A stretch of 23,428 bases of DNA, from positions 1 through 23,428 of the forward strand of contig JAJPIN010000227.1 in the NCBI GenBank assembly GCA_021324715.1, read 5' to 3'. The notes beneath the pieces were generated by a model that was not told the origin of the DNA, made no database searches, and was given only the letters and a program-made list of their open reading frames with translations. The stretch is from Nitrososphaeria archaeon (GTDB lineage: Archaea > Thermoproteota > Nitrososphaeria > Nitrososphaerales > Nitrososphaeraceae). The first letter of the stretch is position 1. Every line of letters begins with the position of its first letter. Below, piece after piece: positions 22,192 through 23,428 of the stretch. A program made the position numbers and the translations under genes.

Positions 22192-22992
22192 CTAGCCTAC
22201 TGTTATTTTTCCCTTCATATATGGATGCAAGGTACAAAAATAGTCATAATGTGAGTCTTTAAGCTTCATGGCATCAAGAATGAACTTGGCGTTTGGTTTA
22301 ATGAGTTTTGAATCAAAAGTCTTGCCATCATCTATTGAACTTGTAATGGTGTGAGGTACATTGTCCTTGTTTGTCCACTCAATTCCTCTATCCTTTGAAA
22401 CTTTGATAATACTCGGATCAAAACTTGGGTTTCCCTGCGCAGAGGCACCAGGAAGTATGGTCGCTTTTACCGGATTTGTAATGTTTCTAATCGGTGCGGT
22501 TTCATTCTGTTTTACTTGACCCACAGTATTCTCTTGTGGGGACTTTGGAGTGACCAATCCAAAGGCGTAAAATGTAGTTCCACCAACCACTGCTGCGATT
22601 ACGAATATTACTGTTAATGCCTTAAGGTAGGGTGTTCTTTTATACGATGCAACGGTAAGTACTGTCGCAGGTATTGAAATTATCAACATTAGTCCAATAT
22701 AGGCAAAGATACTGGGGACAGTTGTTCCAATTGTAATAGCACCTGCGAAGCCAAACGTAACAAGGAAACCTAATGTAATGAATGTAGCTGATTTAGCTTT
22801 TGCTGAACTTGGGAATCCATCTTTGAAGATGCCGGCTGCCAGAAATATTAAACCAATAAACATTGTAAGGAGGCTGACCGCATGCATTCCCTCTACGAAA
22901 GTATGCGCAATCCCAGAAAGTGAAATACCAACCCCCACAATGCCAATAGATGTAAGTCCTATTCCTGGAGTCAAAAGGTCCCAATCAGACAT
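22192..22992 (-). CDS. membrane-anchored blue copper (cupredoxin) protein
   Basis: A polytopic membrane protein with a C-terminal type 1 copper domain. About five hydrophobic helices lie at 8-30, 37-55, 69-90, 93-115 and 124-146. A Gln/Asn/Pro-rich linker (147-185) leads to the cupredoxin domain, which has H214 in NVPHTI and C253, H256, M259 in YFCTLHPYM. The short C-x2-H-x2-M ligand loop resembles amicyanin rather than long-loop plastocyanin. With an odd number of helices and a cytoplasmic N-terminus, the copper domain would face the outside. Such proteins are numerous in ammonia-oxidising archaea, where copper proteins replace cytochrome c as electron carriers. A TATA-like element (GATTAATTATG) lies near 23020-23030. 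The electron-transfer partner is unknown. Confidence 0.88.
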   Translation of the reverse strand: MSDWDLLTPGIGLTSIGIVGVGISLSGIAHTFVEGMHAVSLLTMFIGLIFLAAGIFKDGFPSSAKAKSATFITLGFLVTFGFAGAITIGTTVPSIFAYIGLMLIISIPATVLTVASYKRTPYLKALTVIFVIAAVVGGTTFYAFGLVTPKSPQENTVGQVKQNETAPIRNITNPVKATILPGASAQGNPSFDPSIIKVSKDRGIEWTNKDNVPHTITSSIDDGKTFDSKLIKPNAKFILDAMKLKDSHYDYFCTLHPYMKGKITVG

Positions 22993-23309
22993 TCTTTAGT
23001 AGGTGAACTCAAGCTCACATAATTAATCTTTTCTTGTAAGGTAGTCAGAATTTGTAAGGATTTTTTTAGAACATGGTTATTTTACATCCCAACTTTCATT
23101 AGCAACAAAAGCAGTCGTTAGAATTAATAGTTAAAAATCAGTCAAATTTTTATCTCCGTCACAATTTTTGCAAAAAAGGCTCATCTAGTCCTACCCCGAA
23201 TCAAGTCGACAAAAAAAATCATATAAGAATTTAGTGAATAATATGTCAAAGCACTTATATTCAAGCAAGATAAGCTTACCATCGTAATTACAAATATGAG
23301 GTTTTGAAA
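22993..23309. other. divergent intergenic region, copper protein / dnaG
   Basis: This 317-base gap has no convincing gene; the longest ATG frame seen on the plus strand is 14 codons (from 23241). It holds the minus-strand promoter of the copper protein and, toward 23218-23262, AT-rich TATA-like elements (CATATAAG, CTTATATT) suitable for dnaG. An A8 run at 23211-23218 is on the plus strand. Confidence 0.4.
23298..23302 (+). promoter_or_regulatory. Shine-Dalgarno sequence of dnaG
   Basis: GAGGT is spaced seven bases before ATG 23310, a normal ribosome-binding distance. It supports this ATG and a leadered transcript, unlike many other genes in the window. The upstream ATG at 23295 is closed by TGA after three codons. 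Confidence 0.55.
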
Positions 23310-23428
23310 ATGCCTAATACTGGTATAGTAAAATATCATGTTAAACTTAAATTCGAAGTTGATGGGATAGTAGAAAAGGCCGATATAATTGGCGCAATAT
23401 TCGGCCAGACAGAGGGTTTGCTAGGTCC
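23310..23428 (+). CDS. dnaG: archaeal DnaG-type primase, N-terminal fragment
   Basis: Only the first 39 codons are inside the window. MPNTGIVKYHVKLKFEVDG followed by VVEKADIIGAIFGQTEGLLG-type sequence (here IVEKADIIGAIFGQTEGLLG) is the characteristic start of archaeal DnaG, a TOPRIM-domain protein that can act as a primase and also associates with the exosome in RNA degradation. The TOPRIM domain lies beyond the window edge. The start is fixed by the family N-terminus and a GAGGT ribosome-binding site seven bases upstream. The gene is truncated by the window edge, not by mutation. Confidence 0.93.
   Translation, partial: MPNTGIVKYHVKLKFEVDGIVEKADIIGAIFGQTEGLLG

Noticed and set aside
1..23428. 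CRISPR arrays, insertion sequences, prophage or defence islands
   Set aside because: No regularly spaced repeats, transposase or integrase motifs, or terminal inverted repeats with target duplications were seen in either strand.

Overview
The window looks like a housekeeping stretch of chromosome from an ammonia-oxidising archaeon (Nitrososphaerota, formerly Thaumarchaeota). Evidence is archaeal TBP and TFB, a DnaG-type primase start, aEF-1beta, ABCE1, Pth2, fructose-bisphosphate aldolase/phosphatase, an archaeal-type triosephosphate isomerase, a free-standing 5S rRNA gene and a membrane-anchored blue-copper protein. The sequence is AT-rich and many starts are TTG or GTG. Several genes have a TATA element about 22-32 bases before the start codon, which suggests leaderless transcripts. 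The low GC and several small winged-helix regulators would suit a Nitrosocosmicus-like soil lineage, but that is inference.

Layout. 1-2.4 kb: thioredoxin, a small unknown protein, a 55-residue Elf1-like zinc-ribbon gene, and heme o synthase. 2.4-4.6 kb: a two-gene minus-strand unit (HVO_2753-like zinc ribbon, then aEF-1beta), a geranylgeranyl-reductase-family flavoprotein, and divergent Pth2. 4.7-7.2 kb: TBP, a diverged LarA-fold protein, an Ard1 N-terminal acetyltransferase and a small two-helix membrane protein. 7.2-9.9 kb (minus): ABCE1 followed by a Trm5-family tRNA methyltransferase. 10.2 kb: 5S rRNA. 10.3-12.5 kb (minus): an unknown protein and an M17 leucyl aminopeptidase. 12.7-16.9 kb: a regulatory stretch with a KaiC/GvpD-like tandem RecA protein, a convergent winged-helix protein, a small Cys-bearing unknown, TFB, a 660-base AT-rich gap with inverted repeats, and another small winged-helix protein. 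16.9-18.7 kb (minus): FBP aldolase/phosphatase and TPI. 18.8-19.8 kb: an orphan oligopeptide-type ABC ATPase. 19.9-22.1 kb: a NusA-related zinc-ribbon protein, AspRS and a convergent JAMM protein. 22.2-23.4 kb: the blue-copper membrane protein and the start of dnaG.

How the genes work together. Much of the window is information processing: transcription initiation and elongation factors, translation elongation, ribosome recycling, tRNA modification, aminoacylation and peptidyl-tRNA rescue. The FBPA/P and TPI pair is a compact gluconeogenic unit that turns triose phosphates into fructose-6-phosphate. I found no CRISPR array, insertion sequence, tRNA gene, prophage or obvious defence system. 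The most unusual items are the LarA-like protein lacking the expected cofactor lysine, the tandem RecA protein with a degenerate second P-loop beside a convergent regulator, and a JAMM protein with a shortened metal-motif spacing.
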